Source: Paenibacillus_G filicis (GTDB lineage: Bacteria; Bacillota; Bacilli; Paenibacillales; NBRC-103111). Taken from it: a DNA stretch of 64,000 nt. Of the stretch, positions 1 through 8,445 are shown piece by piece (position 1 is the stretch's first letter; every line of letters starts with the position of its first letter). The notes beneath the pieces were generated by a model. That model worked only from the letters and a program-made list of their open reading frames with translations, searched no databases and was not told where the DNA came from. The DNA lies in NCBI RefSeq assembly GCF_038070315.1, contig NZ_JBBPCC010000001.1, positions 186,001 to 250,000 of the forward strand, written 5' to 3'. A program made the position numbers and the translations under genes.

Positions 1-161
1 GGCTTTGAGCTCTTATTCCATGTTTTCATGACAAAGCTCTCTTGATCCGAGCAGATCTTGACAACCTCAGCTTCCAATCCTTGCTCCATCGGATGTACGG
101 TCAGACGGTCTTCCTGATTCAGTAAATGATCCAGCGTTTGATGAGTATCGACCCAATTCAC
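1..161 (-). CDS. Phosphotransferase-like protein, N-terminal fragment (runs off window)
   Basis: The reverse strand from a GTG at 161 reads about 53 residues to the left edge without a stop. The fragment contains an SFVMKTW segment, which resembles the beta-strand carrying the nucleotide-binding lysine of APH/fructosamine-kinase-type phosphotransferases. A weak GGGAG lies about 14 bases before the GTG, and the gene would start six bases after the stop of the serine hydrolase at 167, as in an operon. The kinase assignment rests on very little sequence. Confidence 0.4.
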   Translation of the reverse strand, partial: MNWVDTHQTLDHLLNQEDRLTVHPMEQGLEAEVVKICSDQESFVMKTWNKSSK

Positions 162-166
162 GGTAC

Positions 167-1633
167 TTAACGAGACTCCCAAAGATAGTCATCCTTTCTT
201 AAATGCCCGCGTACGGTATACTCGGATAGGTTAAAAGATACATTGATGTTGAATCGGAAGCATAGCGTCTTGCCTTGAAGTATTAGGGTATAGGTGACCA
301 CGTACGGAGTCTCGATGTAGAACATTGTAAGCTGTATCGTACGATGATCTTGCCACGAGGCATACGTCACCACCTCTTGGAGGTGCAGGGACAAATCTTT
401 ATTGAATACCTGCTTGGTGCGCATCGGCTGTGTAAAATGAAAAGGCACCCGATGATCCCGGTCATCCCCGTAGCAGACGTGAAGCTCCCATGTCTCTTCG
501 TGCACTTCAAGGCCAATCGTTCTGAGACCTTGGGGATTGTCATCCATATGATAACGGCCAGGATGGACCATCGGGATAGGATCGGGGACAGTCTGATTGG
601 CCGGTATAATAGGAGTCAACGTAGATAACCGATTCTGTAATTCCATATACGCTTCTGAACAAGGGGTAACCTCTTCGTCTAACCGGTCGAAAATATGCTC
701 GTAAATCAAATTCAGCAGCGTCTGCAAGGGTTCCATACTCTTGAAGCTGGAGTTCGCCACGATCACGATCTGCTCTTCAGGAGCCACCAAGCACAATTGG
801 CCAAAAGAGCCATCCCCCCTGTAACAACCACGCCTGCCTAAGTGAAACTGGTAGCCGTAGCCTTGTGCAGAATCGATCCGCTTTGCCCCTGCCCGATTAT
901 CGCTTTGTTCCATTGTCGCTAGCTTGATGTATCGCTCCGAAACCATTCTCTTGCCTTCGAAAATGCCTCGTTGTAACAGCATAAGCCCGAATTTGGCTAC
1001 GCTCTCGGTCGTTAGGCTTAATCCCATGCCGCCTGCTGTAACGCCCATTGGACAGGTCTCCCAAGAGGGTCTTGGTATGCCTAGCGGTTCAAACAATCTG
1101 GGCATCAAAAAATCGACCAGATTTTGACCGGTTACCCGTTCGATTATCGCAGATAGCATGTAGGTAGCAGGTGTGCTGTAACGGTAGTGACTTCCCGGTT
1201 CATGTTCGACTTCTTGAGCTAGAAATGCCTTGACCCAGTCCTGCTCGCTCACTACGGCCGCATAGATATTCTCCTGATGACCCGTATTCATCGATAGCAG
1301 ATGGTGGACCGTCATGTTGGCTAAGTTCGGGGAAATCGTAGCCGGTAGCTTGTCCGGAAAAAATGAAATGACGGGATCCTCCAAGTCTAACCATCCTTGG
1401 TCCCATGCGATACCTATGGCGATGGACGTAAAGCTTTTGCTCAGGGAATACAACAGCTGCGGACTGTCCTTGCGATAGGGCTCCCGCCAAAATTGAGCGG
1501 TGGCATGGCCATCCTGCAGCAGCATAAAGCTGTTGACCTCTAATTTCAATTGCTCCATTCGCGTGAAAAACTCGAGTAAAGCTTTCGAAGAAAGTCTGTG
1601 GTATTCAGGAATATCCGTAGGAATGTTCAGCAT
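167..1633 (-). CDS. Serine hydrolase, beta-lactamase/penicillin-binding-protein-like
   Basis: A 488-residue member of the serine beta-lactamase-like family (PF00144), which includes class C beta-lactamases, DD-peptidases and esterases. The nucleophile motif SLSK is at residues 63-66 and the second motif is YST near 152, where class C enzymes have YxN. The third motif region reads RGDGSFGQ near 270, so the usual HxG is changed to GDG. About 150 residues after the catalytic domain form a separate C-terminal domain of unknown role. No signal peptide is visible, so a cytoplasmic esterase or peptidase-like enzyme is more likely than a secreted beta-lactamase. Substrate unknown. Confidence 0.8.
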   Translation of the reverse strand: MLNIPTDIPEYHRLSSKALLEFFTRMEQLKLEVNSFMLLQDGHATAQFWREPYRKDSPQLLYSLSKSFTSIAIGIAWDQGWLDLEDPVISFFPDKLPATISPNLANMTVHHLLSMNTGHQENIYAAVVSEQDWVKAFLAQEVEHEPGSHYRYSTPATYMLSAIIERVTGQNLVDFLMPRLFEPLGIPRPSWETCPMGVTAGGMGLSLTTESVAKFGLMLLQRGIFEGKRMVSERYIKLATMEQSDNRAGAKRIDSAQGYGYQFHLGRRGCYRGDGSFGQLCLVAPEEQIVIVANSSFKSMEPLQTLLNLIYEHIFDRLDEEVTPCSEAYMELQNRLSTLTPIIPANQTVPDPIPMVHPGRYHMDDNPQGLRTIGLEVHEETWELHVCYGDDRDHRVPFHFTQPMRTKQVFNKDLSLHLQEVVTYASWQDHRTIQLTMFYIETPYVVTYTLILQGKTLCFRFNINVSFNLSEYTVRGHLRKDDYLWESR

Positions 1634-1796
1634 ATCTGCCTCCAGGCTCGGCCTCTCTTTATCCGAAGATAACTATTTCCATATTTAGTCTTAATTTACC
1701 TTCTTTCTATATGTATGAACAATGGCCTTAAGTAGGTATTCACCACCATCAATTTGCATTAAGATTAATTCTAGAAAGTAGTTTTTAGGAGGTGCT

Positions 1797-2181
1797 ATTA
1801 TTTCACCTGCGTTCGAGAGAATAATATCGATAATAGAAGAAAAACTATGGCGATCCAAGTTTACATAACCTCATATGGACTGAAAATAGCAGCTGTAGAA
1901 TGATTGACTTTGAATATTCTGGTTGGACCTGAAATGGAATTTGATCTAGCAGATATTATCGAACATCCTCAATCCAAAAAAATTAATAATAATCTATGGG
2001 AAGGCTTTATAAGTGAGTTCAATTTATCAAGAGAAAGTGAAAAAAAGTTTTAATCTCTCGTGAGCTAGTTTCAATATTTTGGTTATTAAGATTCTGGCCT
2101 ACTGTCCTTGAGGATCAAGACGCAGATAACAAATTCACACTTCAATTAGGTAAAGTTTCCAATCTAGTTGATCTAGAGTAA
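1797..2181 (+). pseudogene. Degraded APH-family phosphotransferase remnant
   Basis: A strong Shine-Dalgarno AGGAGGTG (1787-1794) is followed not by ATG but by ATT at 1797, opening a short frame (ISPAFERIISIIEEK) that stops after about 24 codons. From 1903 another frame gives IDFEYSGW. A one-base shift then gives GPEMEFDLADIIEHP, which together match the IDFE(Y/F)xGxGxxxFDLA core of APH phosphotransferases. A last frame gives WLLRFWPTVLED and ends at TAA 2179-2181. The order is that of a kinase C-terminal half with most of the N-lobe missing. It is AT-richer than the genes to the right. Clearly non-functional; the family call is moderately sure. Confidence 0.6.
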
Positions 2182-2189
2182 AGACAAAC

Positions 2190-2212
2190 AAGAGGGGTTC
2201 GCCGCCCCTCTT
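2190..2212 (-). terminator. Rho-independent terminator of argC
   Basis: AAGAGGGG (2190-2197) pairs with CCCCTCTT (2205-2212) around a 7-nt loop. On the minus strand a T-rich run (TTGTTTGTCTTT) follows. It lies 27 bases past the argC stop. Confidence 0.7.
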
Positions 2213-2239
2213 ACTATTCCCTCCAGGATATCAACTGCT

Positions 2240-3193
2240 TCAATACACCAGACCTGTTCCTTCGTCAAAGCCGAGCATCAGATTCATATTCTGGATAGCC
2301 GCACCAGATGCGCCTTTACCCAAATTATCGTATCTGGACATGATCTGAATCTTGTCGCCTTGGCCGAAGACAAAAATCTCCAGCCGGTTCGTATCCTTGC
2401 ATGCCGTAATCTGAAACTCTCCCTGATCTAGACCAGCCTCCGAATCGAAAGGCATCACATGGACGAAGCGCTCCGATTCATAGTAGGAGGATAATACTTC
2501 GTGGACGTCTTTAGCCGAAGCGTGCTTAGCGAGATGCCTGCTGACTAAGGGAACAGACATGGCGAGCCCCTGGGCATAGTCCGCTTTAATTGGTGTGAAT
2601 AACGGTTCATAGGAAAGTCCCGCATATAACATCATTTCCGGCAAATGCTTATGATTGAGCTGCAGCGCATAATGTCTGGGAACATTAAGCTTGTGGGCAG
2701 CAGCTAAGGCTGGATTTTCATAATTCTCGATCTCGCTTCTTCCACCTCCGCTATAGCCTGTCACCGAGTAACAGGTAACCGGATAATCTGGTCCAAGAAT
2801 TCCTGCTTCAATCAACGGCCTCACCGAAAGAATAAATCCCGTGGCATGACAGCCTCCAACGGAGACTCTCGATGCCGTCCGTATGAGCTCTCTGTGGCCC
2901 TTTAGCTCAGGCAGGCCGTAGACCCAGTTTCTATCCGTTCTAAACGTAGTACTGGCATTAATAATTTTGGTTTTCTCATTGTGTACAAGGGCTACGGATT
3001 CTTTGGCCGCCGAGTCGGGTAGGCAAAGAAACACAAGATCCGCTTCGTTCAGAAATTTGCTGCGGACTTCAGGATTTTTTCTCTGATCGGAGTCGATCCT
3101 GAGAATCTCGATATCGGATAGCTTGGATAAATACTCAAAGATCTTTAAACCTGTCGTTCCTTCTTGTCCATCGACAAATACTTTGTAGCTCAT
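2240..3193 (-). CDS. argC: N-acetyl-gamma-glutamyl-phosphate reductase
   Basis: Reduces N-acetyl-gamma-glutamyl phosphate to the semialdehyde with NADPH, the third step of arginine/ornithine synthesis. The N-terminus VFVDGQEGTTGLKI is the dinucleotide-binding loop, and SVGGCHATGF contains the catalytic cysteine. At about 317 residues it is the short class 2 form of ArgC, not the longer form of typical Bacillus arg operons. The ATG at 3193 is preferred because GAGGTG sits six bases before it; an in-frame GTG at 3202 overlaps that ribosome binding site. No other arg gene is nearby, so it appears to be a stand-alone unit with its own operator and terminator. Confidence 0.9.
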   Translation of the reverse strand: MSYKVFVDGQEGTTGLKIFEYLSKLSDIEILRIDSDQRKNPEVRSKFLNEADLVFLCLPDSAAKESVALVHNEKTKIINASTTFRTDRNWVYGLPELKGHRELIRTASRVSVGGCHATGFILSVRPLIEAGILGPDYPVTCYSVTGYSGGGRSEIENYENPALAAAHKLNVPRHYALQLNHKHLPEMMLYAGLSYEPLFTPIKADYAQGLAMSVPLVSRHLAKHASAKDVHEVLSSYYESERFVHVMPFDSEAGLDQGEFQITACKDTNRLEIFVFGQGDKIQIMSRYDNLGKGASGAAIQNMNLMLGFDEGTGLVY

Positions 3194-3207
3194 GGGTTTC
3201 ACCTCGA

Positions 3208-3225
3208 TATGAATAATAATTCAAT
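3208..3225. promoter_or_regulatory. Candidate ArgR/AhrC ARG box upstream of argC
   Basis: TATGAATAATAATTCAAT differs at about two positions from the B. subtilis ARG box consensus CATGAATAAAAATKCAAK. It lies just before the argC start, and related TTCATATTATTTCAATTC sequence follows to about 3270, as expected for paired ARG boxes bound by an arginine repressor hexamer. Inferred from consensus only. Confidence 0.55.
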
Positions 3226-3338
3226 TTAATTAATAATTATACATATCAATTCATATTATTTCAATTCATTTCCATAATAATTTCAAAGTGCCACCAAGCT
3301 ATGGTCCGCACCAGCAGTTTGTTTAGATGATTAGCTTT

Positions 3339-3552
3339 CTAATCGTACTGCCATTCCAGCTGGCCCTTCCTTACTTTGGCTGCATAGATGATCTGCCCCG
3401 TATGATAATGAACCTCTCTGACCATGGCTACCATCAAATTTAGAGCGGTCGTTTCATTGTTGACTATAGGTCAGAGGCGGTAAAACGGCACCACGAACAT
3501 GCGCAATAAGATTCGCAATCGAATTACTCTCCAGGTTTGGCGACCATGTGAT
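3339..3552 (-). pseudogene. DUF1572/DinB-like protein remnant
   Basis: The reverse strand encodes WSPNLESNSIANLIAHVRG followed by AVLPPLT. After a frameshift it continues LNLMVAMVREVHYHTGQI and IYAAKVRKGQLEWQYD, ending at TAG (3339-3341). The pattern 'NSIAxLIxHxxG ... HYxxHxGQIxYxAK' is typical of the DUF1572/DinB four-helix family of putative metal-dependent enzymes. An in-frame stop precedes the fragment at about 3560 and the two halves are in different frames, so the gene is dead. It lies just downstream of the truncated adenylyltransferase gene. Confidence 0.5.
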
Positions 3553-3579
3553 AGTTTCTCAAACTATGTTAACCGGGTC

Positions 3580-4221
3580 TCACAAGATGCCTTGGGCATC
3601 AACAGGCAATTCCCGAACATGTTCCAGATATTTAGTCATGTTATTGTCATCCTTCACTTCGTACGTGTACTGAAAATACTCAGCGACCTCCTGTGCCAGC
3701 GACCTAAATAATGCACAAGCCGTGAATACAGAGCTCCACATGTTTTCATAATGACTGTCCGAGTAGGTTTGTTGGTACATGTCCCAATAAGATTCAGGCA
3801 GATACTTATTGAAATATTTCCCCATTTTTCCTGTAGATACTTGAAAATTAGTTTGGGTACCTATCCACCACGAAATCATCTCATCCAAACGAGGTCGGAT
3901 GACGTGCTCAAACATTTGTTTAGCGTAAGGTAATTCATCACGCCATATTCCTTTGGCCACATTCTGAAGACACCACCAAAAATCATTGCAGCAGCTGGCG
4001 TACAATGATTCTGCAGGCTCTTGGACATGATAGTCCAAATCAGTGGGGGCAGAAATAGCCGGCAGGCAGTTGTCCTTATCCAATAGCGGGACTGTAAGTT
4101 TGTCACTCACATATCCATCCTTCATAGATTCAATCGTTTCAATATGAAGATCTATACGATTCCCATCTGTAAATAGCATTAAATATCCGTAAGAACGGGC
4201 AAAATCCATAACGTGACCCAT
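3580..4221 (-). pseudogene. Aminoglycoside 6-adenylyltransferase, N-terminally truncated
   Basis: 213 residues matching the C-terminal three quarters of the ANT(6)/AadK streptomycin adenylyltransferase family (PF04439; usually about 285 residues). GYLMLFTDGNRIDL is the conserved strand after the nucleotidyltransferase core, and NDFWWCLQNVAKGIWRDELPYAK is the substrate-domain helix. The first 60-70 residues, with the GSRAN loop and the DxD metal ligands, are missing. Upstream in the same frame there is only unrelated sequence and a TGA. Without the catalytic residues it should be inactive. Possible internal starts exist, so it may still be expressed as a fragment. Confidence 0.65.
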
Positions 4222-4539
4222 AGAGTGGTCATTCTTATCCGGCTTTGGCGAATGATCGTTACTGCGAAGTGGATCTTTATTTTCCAGTGAAATCTTGGCT
4301 CACAATTCCGTAGAGAATGCCTGATTGATCGCACTCATCGAGTTGAAGTGCTTGTTTATTCATTCTCTTCGAAGGTACAAAAAACGTCTCCATTTTGTCA
4401 CGGAAGGAGTCACTTTTCGTTGACAAGGAAGCCGTCCTTGCTAAGGATCTCATGTCAAAGGGTGCCCCCGAACCATACTGATGGCTGCCGGAACACCCTT
4501 ATCCAATTCATCTAATGTATGTTATATATTACTTGACAG
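4222..4539. other. Intergenic stretch without a recognisable gene
   Basis: About 320 bases between the truncated adenylyltransferase and the RCC1-repeat gene. On the minus strand a short frame beginning near 4334 (MSAINQAFSTEL) hits TGA, then reads on in frame into the adenylyltransferase fragment. I see no family match and no convincing promoter or terminator. Confidence 0.4.
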
Positions 4540-5706
4540 TTATTTAAAAGATTTAATCAAAATAGGAGTCTTGCTGCTTTTAAAGCTGGCGTCTCCAAGC
4601 TGTCCGGCTTTATTGCCTCCCCATGCCCACAATTTTCCGTCTTCGGTGACAGCCAAAGCGTGGTAGTGCCCCATAGCAATGGACGTTACCTTCTTCAATC
4701 CTTCGATGCGCCTTAATTCCGGATTTCCAGTATAGGGAAAGTTATATTCGTCTACATCGTAACCCATGACCCACAAAGACCCGTCCTTCTTCAAGACCAG
4801 CGTCCTGCCTACACTCGTAGTTATGGAGGAGACGTCCGTTAAGCTTTTGACCAGAGTTGGACGCTCAATCAGCGTTGGAAGCTCTTTAGCCGCTGTGGTG
4901 ATGGGCTGCCCCAGTGATCCGCCGTAGTTGTTCCCCCAGCCCCAGACCGTGCCATCCTTCTTGATAACCAAGTGGTTTCTCCCCTGACCGGCTGACAAAG
5001 CAACAACTCCAGTCAAGTCCTTAATCGGAGTAGCCGTATAGTTGTCATTGGTCTGCATGTTGTTATAAGAGTTCCACTCCGACACGGAGCCATCCTCTTT
5101 CAGAATCAGCAGCTTGGCATCCCCGTTCATGGAAATATCTTTGGCACCGGTGATATTTGTTAATTTATGAGGTCCCGTATAGTAATAATCAGGATGCCAG
5201 ACCCATACCGCCCCGTCTTTATCGATAGCCGCGGATCCGTTGCTTATCGAAATCTTGACGATATTGGATAATCCTTCAATTTGCTTCGGCGCCTTAAACT
5301 CCATAATGCCGTCAGGTTTGTCTTGCGATTTCCGCTTTATATCGATATCCCACTGCCACACCGTACCGTCCTTTTTTAAGACAACTGGTCCCACCGAAGA
5401 GGACTGAACAGAAACGGTATCTTTCAATTCTTTGATAATCTGCGGACGATTGTCCCGATAGGTGTGCTTGCCGTCCGAGATATCGAAGAGGCCTCCCCAA
5501 TACCATACTTCTCCTCCTGAAGTATGAACGATATTGCTCGCACCGAAAGCGGAAACCGTAATCTCCGCAGTTTTCTCCGCCACTTTCTCGGTGACGGGGG
5601 CAGCCAGCGACTGAGCCGCCAGCAGGAGGGATAATCCGCCGGTCAGCAGAAGCGACCTTGACCATTTTCCAACTCGGCTTTGTTGACTAGAACTTCTCAA
5701 AAACAT
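4540..5706 (-). CDS. Exported RCC1-repeat beta-propeller protein
   Basis: 388 residues with an N-terminal signal peptide (basic start, hydrophobic stretch around 17-34, cleavage likely after SLAA). The rest consists of RCC1-type blades, each carrying a 'L.KDGTVW.WG.N..G.LG' motif. Clear copies read VIKKDGTVWGWGNNYGGSLG and LAVTEDGKLWAWGGNKAGQLG. Six or seven blades would form a propeller used for protein or carbohydrate binding at the cell surface. There is no anchor motif, so it is probably secreted or wall-associated. Monocistronic, no clear partner; the molecular role is unknown. Confidence 0.8.
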   Translation of the reverse strand: MFLRSSSQQSRVGKWSRSLLLTGGLSLLLAAQSLAAPVTEKVAEKTAEITVSAFGASNIVHTSGGEVWYWGGLFDISDGKHTYRDNRPQIIKELKDTVSVQSSSVGPVVLKKDGTVWQWDIDIKRKSQDKPDGIMEFKAPKQIEGLSNIVKISISNGSAAIDKDGAVWVWHPDYYYTGPHKLTNITGAKDISMNGDAKLLILKEDGSVSEWNSYNNMQTNDNYTATPIKDLTGVVALSAGQGRNHLVIKKDGTVWGWGNNYGGSLGQPITTAAKELPTLIERPTLVKSLTDVSSITTSVGRTLVLKKDGSLWVMGYDVDEYNFPYTGNPELRRIEGLKKVTSIAMGHYHALAVTEDGKLWAWGGNKAGQLGDASFKSSKTPILIKSFK

Positions 5707-5845
5707 TCACTCTCCAATCTAGATTATTTGGTCTTCCGAAGTTCATAGACGGTCCATTCTGCCAAAATGTTCCTTGTTTTTTATAAAAAAAGCAAAAAAA
5801 AGTTAAAACCACTCATAAAGATACCATTTATGAAAAACAAACAAA

Positions 5846-5863
5846 GAGCCTGTCCCCAGGCTC
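5846..5863 (-). terminator. Rho-independent terminator, minus strand
   Basis: GAGCCTG and CAGGCTC pair around a TCCC loop. On the minus strand they are followed by TTTGTTTGTTTTT. It would stop leftward transcripts from the MFS gene before the RCC1 gene. Confidence 0.55.
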
Positions 5864-5968
5864 CTCATCTCTTGTGCAAGATTTCTAAAAATCTATTATG
5901 GCTTCTGTCATCTTTCAACCCGTGCGCTCATAGAATACTAGCAGCTTGTTAGAAAGGAGCGTGATCGG

Positions 5969-6148
5969 ATGAGCGTCTACTGGATCGAGTTGCTGATGTG
6001 GCTCTCCTTGTTCGTTACCTTAATGCTGACCTTCTCCATCCTGCTGATGGACTTTGTAGTCAGCGATTCGTCCAGCTACGACCTGGAGGTTCTATGGAAA
6101 GGTCAATATACCCGCCAGGAGCTGCACCTGGAGCCCGATGACGATTAA
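5969..6148 (+). CDS. Small single-pass membrane protein
   Basis: A 59-residue reading frame with a good ribosome binding site (AAAGGAG, nine bases before ATG). The N-terminal half is one hydrophobic helix (about residues 5-29, rich in L, M, F and W). The C-terminal half is acidic and hydrophilic, ending LEPDDD. No family recognised. It is convergent with the MFS gene and separated from it by 29 bases. The clean membrane-helix/acidic-tail architecture and the ribosome binding site favour a real gene. Confidence 0.5.
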   Translation: MSVYWIELLMWLSLFVTLMLTFSILLMDFVVSDSSSYDLEVLWKGQYTRQELHLEPDDD

Positions 6149-6177
6149 ATAGCCTGCTAGCAGCAGCCCTTCAGCAA

Positions 6178-7398
6178 TTAGATTGGCGCTTGACCGGCAC
6201 GACCAACGGCCGCCGATGCCGTAAATCGGGAAGCTCCGATGACCAATACGAGCAGCAGCGCATACAGCGACACCAGTACCCACAACGTAACCCCGAGCGA
6301 CAAACGGTCCATGCACCAGCCGGTCAGCAGGGGAATCACCGCTCCTCCGACGCCTCCAGAGGCGATGAGAATACTCGTGGTTCCTTCCTCCTTGCCGGGG
6401 AAAAATGAATTGGCAAAGACTAGCGCGACTGCAAACATGCCCGACATCAATAAGCCAAGCACCAGAATGATAGCGAAGCCTCCGGCCACGCTCGAAATCG
6501 ACGCGAACACAGCGAGCGATGCGACACCGCCGACGCAGCTGACGATCAGATACCGCGCATGTCCCCAGCGGCCCGCCAGTTGAGCGGCGAACAAGCGGCC
6601 CACAGCCATCGCTCCCCAGAAGCAGGTGACCGACAACGCGCCAAGCTCCGGCTTGACTCCCGCATTCTCCAGCAGGATCGAGGGCAGGAAGTTAGCCAGA
6701 CTCATCTCCGCCCCTACGTACAGCGCAAACACGGAGATAAATAAGACCATCTTCCCTACAGATCTCCCTGTTCGGGACGCAATAGGAGGGGAATCGCTCG
6801 CAGCCGCAGGAGCCGCGTCCGAATGAGGGGATGACTTGCCTAATGCCGCTGTCATCTGGCCCATGGGCAGCAGCAGCCAGAGTACGAGCACGACAGCTGA
6901 TAGGAGAGAGAGTGTAAGGAAGCCTCCCCGCCACCAGCCTCCTGTGATGAGCAGCGATGAGATCAAGGGCATAACCAGCGCTCCGACGCCAAAAAAAACC
7001 TCCAGGCGGGCCATCGCGGCCGTCTTCCTGGATTCCTCCATATAACCGATGACCATCCCGCCGATAATCGTCTCAATCATGCCGAAGCCGAACCCCGCCA
7101 GCGGCGCCGTCAGCATCACAACCGACCAAGCCGGAAGCGTGAAGAAGACGGATTCAGCCAGTGTCAGGCAGATCAGACAGAGCAGCAGCGCTCCCCGCTT
7201 GCCGAGCCGGGCGGAGAACCATGGACCCGCAAGCACGCCCACAAGAAAACCAAAAAATTGCAGGGCGACGAGCTGACCGCCGGAGCTGTAATCCTTGCCG
7301 TAATGGGCCAACAGCTCAGGCATCAGCGACCCGATAATGACGTGCGCCAGACCGATCAGGAAATAAGAGATGCAGCCTGTCCATAGAAAAGTTTTCAC
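6178..7398 (-). CDS. MFS transporter
   Basis: About 406 residues with 12 predicted membrane helices and a hydrophilic central loop near residues 190-215. GPWFSARLGKRGALL is the loop 2-3 signature of the major facilitator superfamily. The GTG at 7398 is chosen because GGAGG lies six bases before it and the protein then starts directly at the first helix (MKTFLWTGCISYFLIGLAHV); an upstream TTG at 7437 has no ribosome binding site. Substrate cannot be told from sequence: sugar (FucP-like) or drug export are both possible. Confidence 0.8.
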   Translation of the reverse strand: MKTFLWTGCISYFLIGLAHVIIGSLMPELLAHYGKDYSSGGQLVALQFFGFLVGVLAGPWFSARLGKRGALLLCLICLTLAESVFFTLPAWSVVMLTAPLAGFGFGMIETIIGGMVIGYMEESRKTAAMARLEVFFGVGALVMPLISSLLITGGWWRGGFLTLSLLSAVVLVLWLLLPMGQMTAALGKSSPHSDAAPAAASDSPPIASRTGRSVGKMVLFISVFALYVGAEMSLANFLPSILLENAGVKPELGALSVTCFWGAMAVGRLFAAQLAGRWGHARYLIVSCVGGVASLAVFASISSVAGGFAIILVLGLLMSGMFAVALVFANSFFPGKEEGTTSILIASGGVGGAVIPLLTGWCMDRLSLGVTLWVLVSLYALLLVLVIGASRFTASAAVGRAGQAPI

Positions 7399-7585
7399 AG
7401 CGAACCTCCAAGCTTCATCCAAGTTCAATCGGGCCAAGCTTTAGAGCAGCCCTCTTAATCTGGAGTCCACTTTACTGGAATGCCGGCCAGATTGCAATAC
7501 TTCACGTGTAATAAGTAGACGCGTTCTCAGACATCCTATAGAGGCATCATCTTGCTTCTATATCCGAGAAGGGACGTGTAATACG

Positions 7586-7714
7586 ATGAGCCATTCCAAA
7601 CGCCGACAGGAAAATGAGTGGAAAATCCGCAAGCAGTCCCCGCACCCCCATGGCAAGATCAAGGCGATTGCCGAATATTCGGACGAATACGATGCCCAGC
7701 ATCCGGACAAGTGA
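7586..7714 (+). CDS. Small basic hypothetical protein
   Basis: A 42-residue frame, MSHSKRRQENEWKIRKQSP to DAQHPDK, very hydrophilic, basic at the N-terminus and acidic at the C-terminus, without cysteines or membrane segments. AAGGGA lies about 11 bases before the ATG. A strong terminator starts seven bases after its stop, which supports an expressed unit. It resembles short Bacillales proteins of unknown function, but I cannot name a family. Confidence 0.45.
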   Translation: MSHSKRRQENEWKIRKQSPHPHGKIKAIAEYSDEYDAQHPDK

Positions 7715-7720
7715 ATGCGG

Positions 7721-7752
7721 CAAGACCCCGCCGGCTACCCGGCGGGGTCTTG
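7721..7752. terminator. Strong bidirectional terminator
   Basis: CAAGACCCCGCCGG (7721-7734) and its exact complement (7739-7752) around a CTAC loop. It lies between the convergent small gene (plus) and the AhpD-like gene (minus). Confidence 0.75.
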
Positions 7753-7757
7753 TTCTG

Positions 7758-8147
7758 TCAGCAGAAGCAGTCAGGCCCGGAAGAGGCTGCGGGACCAGCT
7801 GGAGCGGCCTTCGGGTCCGGCTTCTCCTCGTAAGCGATCAGCGCGTGCGTCGCATGGCTGAGAATCGCCCCAGCCCGGGTCGACGCGGCTACCGTCACGG
7901 CTTCCACCATCTCCTCCGGCGTCCCTCCTAGCGCTCGGAACTTCTTCACATGAACATCGATGCAGTACGGACAACCGGTGACATGGGCTACCGCGATGGC
8001 GATCAGTTCCTTCGTCTTCTCTGGGATGTGACTGGATGCCTGAAAGACATCCCGCTCGAACGACAGAAACGAAGAGGAGACTTGCGGAGTTAGCTTCATT
8101 AGATCAGGAATGCGCTGCAAGTTCGAACGGTCATAATAAGGGGACAT
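7758..8147 (-). CDS. Carboxymuconolactone decarboxylase / AhpD-like protein
   Basis: 129 residues of the AhpD-like CMD fold (PF02627). The core is KELIAIAVAHVTGCPYCIDV followed by H. The CPYC pair is at 59-62 with the family histidine at 66, which in AhpD gives alkylhydroperoxidase/disulfide-reductase activity. The start at 8147 has GGAGG seven bases upstream; the open frame extends to 8330, but that extension has no ribosome binding site and no similarity. The C-terminus after about 105 is Ala/Pro-rich and ends in a Cys pair, an unusual tail. Probably a small peroxide or disulfide stress protein; substrate unknown. Confidence 0.85.
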   Translation of the reverse strand: MSPYYDRSNLQRIPDLMKLTPQVSSSFLSFERDVFQASSHIPEKTKELIAIAVAHVTGCPYCIDVHVKKFRALGGTPEEMVEAVTVAASTRAGAILSHATHALIAYEEKPDPKAAPAGPAASSGPDCFC

Positions 8148-8311
8148 ACGGTTTCCTCCCGAAATGTGAATGTTGGAAGCTAAGCTCATTCTAGGGGAAA
8201 TCTTGCCCTGATTCCGTGACTTTGTCACCTTGGCAGACTTAAAAAAGCCTGACTGATAGCAAGAAGCCTCATGGAGATACCTCCCCAGTCTGTGTCGCAC
8301 ATCAACGCAGC

Positions 8312-8341
8312 AAGACCCCGCCGTCCCCACGGCGGGGTCTT
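8312..8341. terminator. Strong hairpin terminator
   Basis: AAGACCCCGCCGT (8312-8324) pairs with ACGGCGGGGTCTT (8329-8341) around CCCC; flanking GCAG/CTGC can extend it. It lies downstream of pflA on the minus strand and has nearly the same stem as the terminator at 7721. Confidence 0.65.
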
Positions 8342-8445
8342 ACTGCTGGGTGCAGGTAAACGTTAAGGGCAGGCCAGATGCAAGGTTTCTTCGCTCTGAC
8401 AAGGAACCGCGCTCTGCTCCAGCCCGGCCCTTCTTCCTTTCAGTC

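Noticed and set aside
5767..5952. 61-residue plus-strand frame upstream of the small membrane protein
   Set aside because: Lys-rich, no ribosome binding site, and it contains the terminator hairpin.
8148..8330. N-terminal extension of the AhpD-like frame
   Set aside because: No ribosome binding site or similarity, and it runs into the terminator at 8312; the ATG at 8147 has GGAGG in place.
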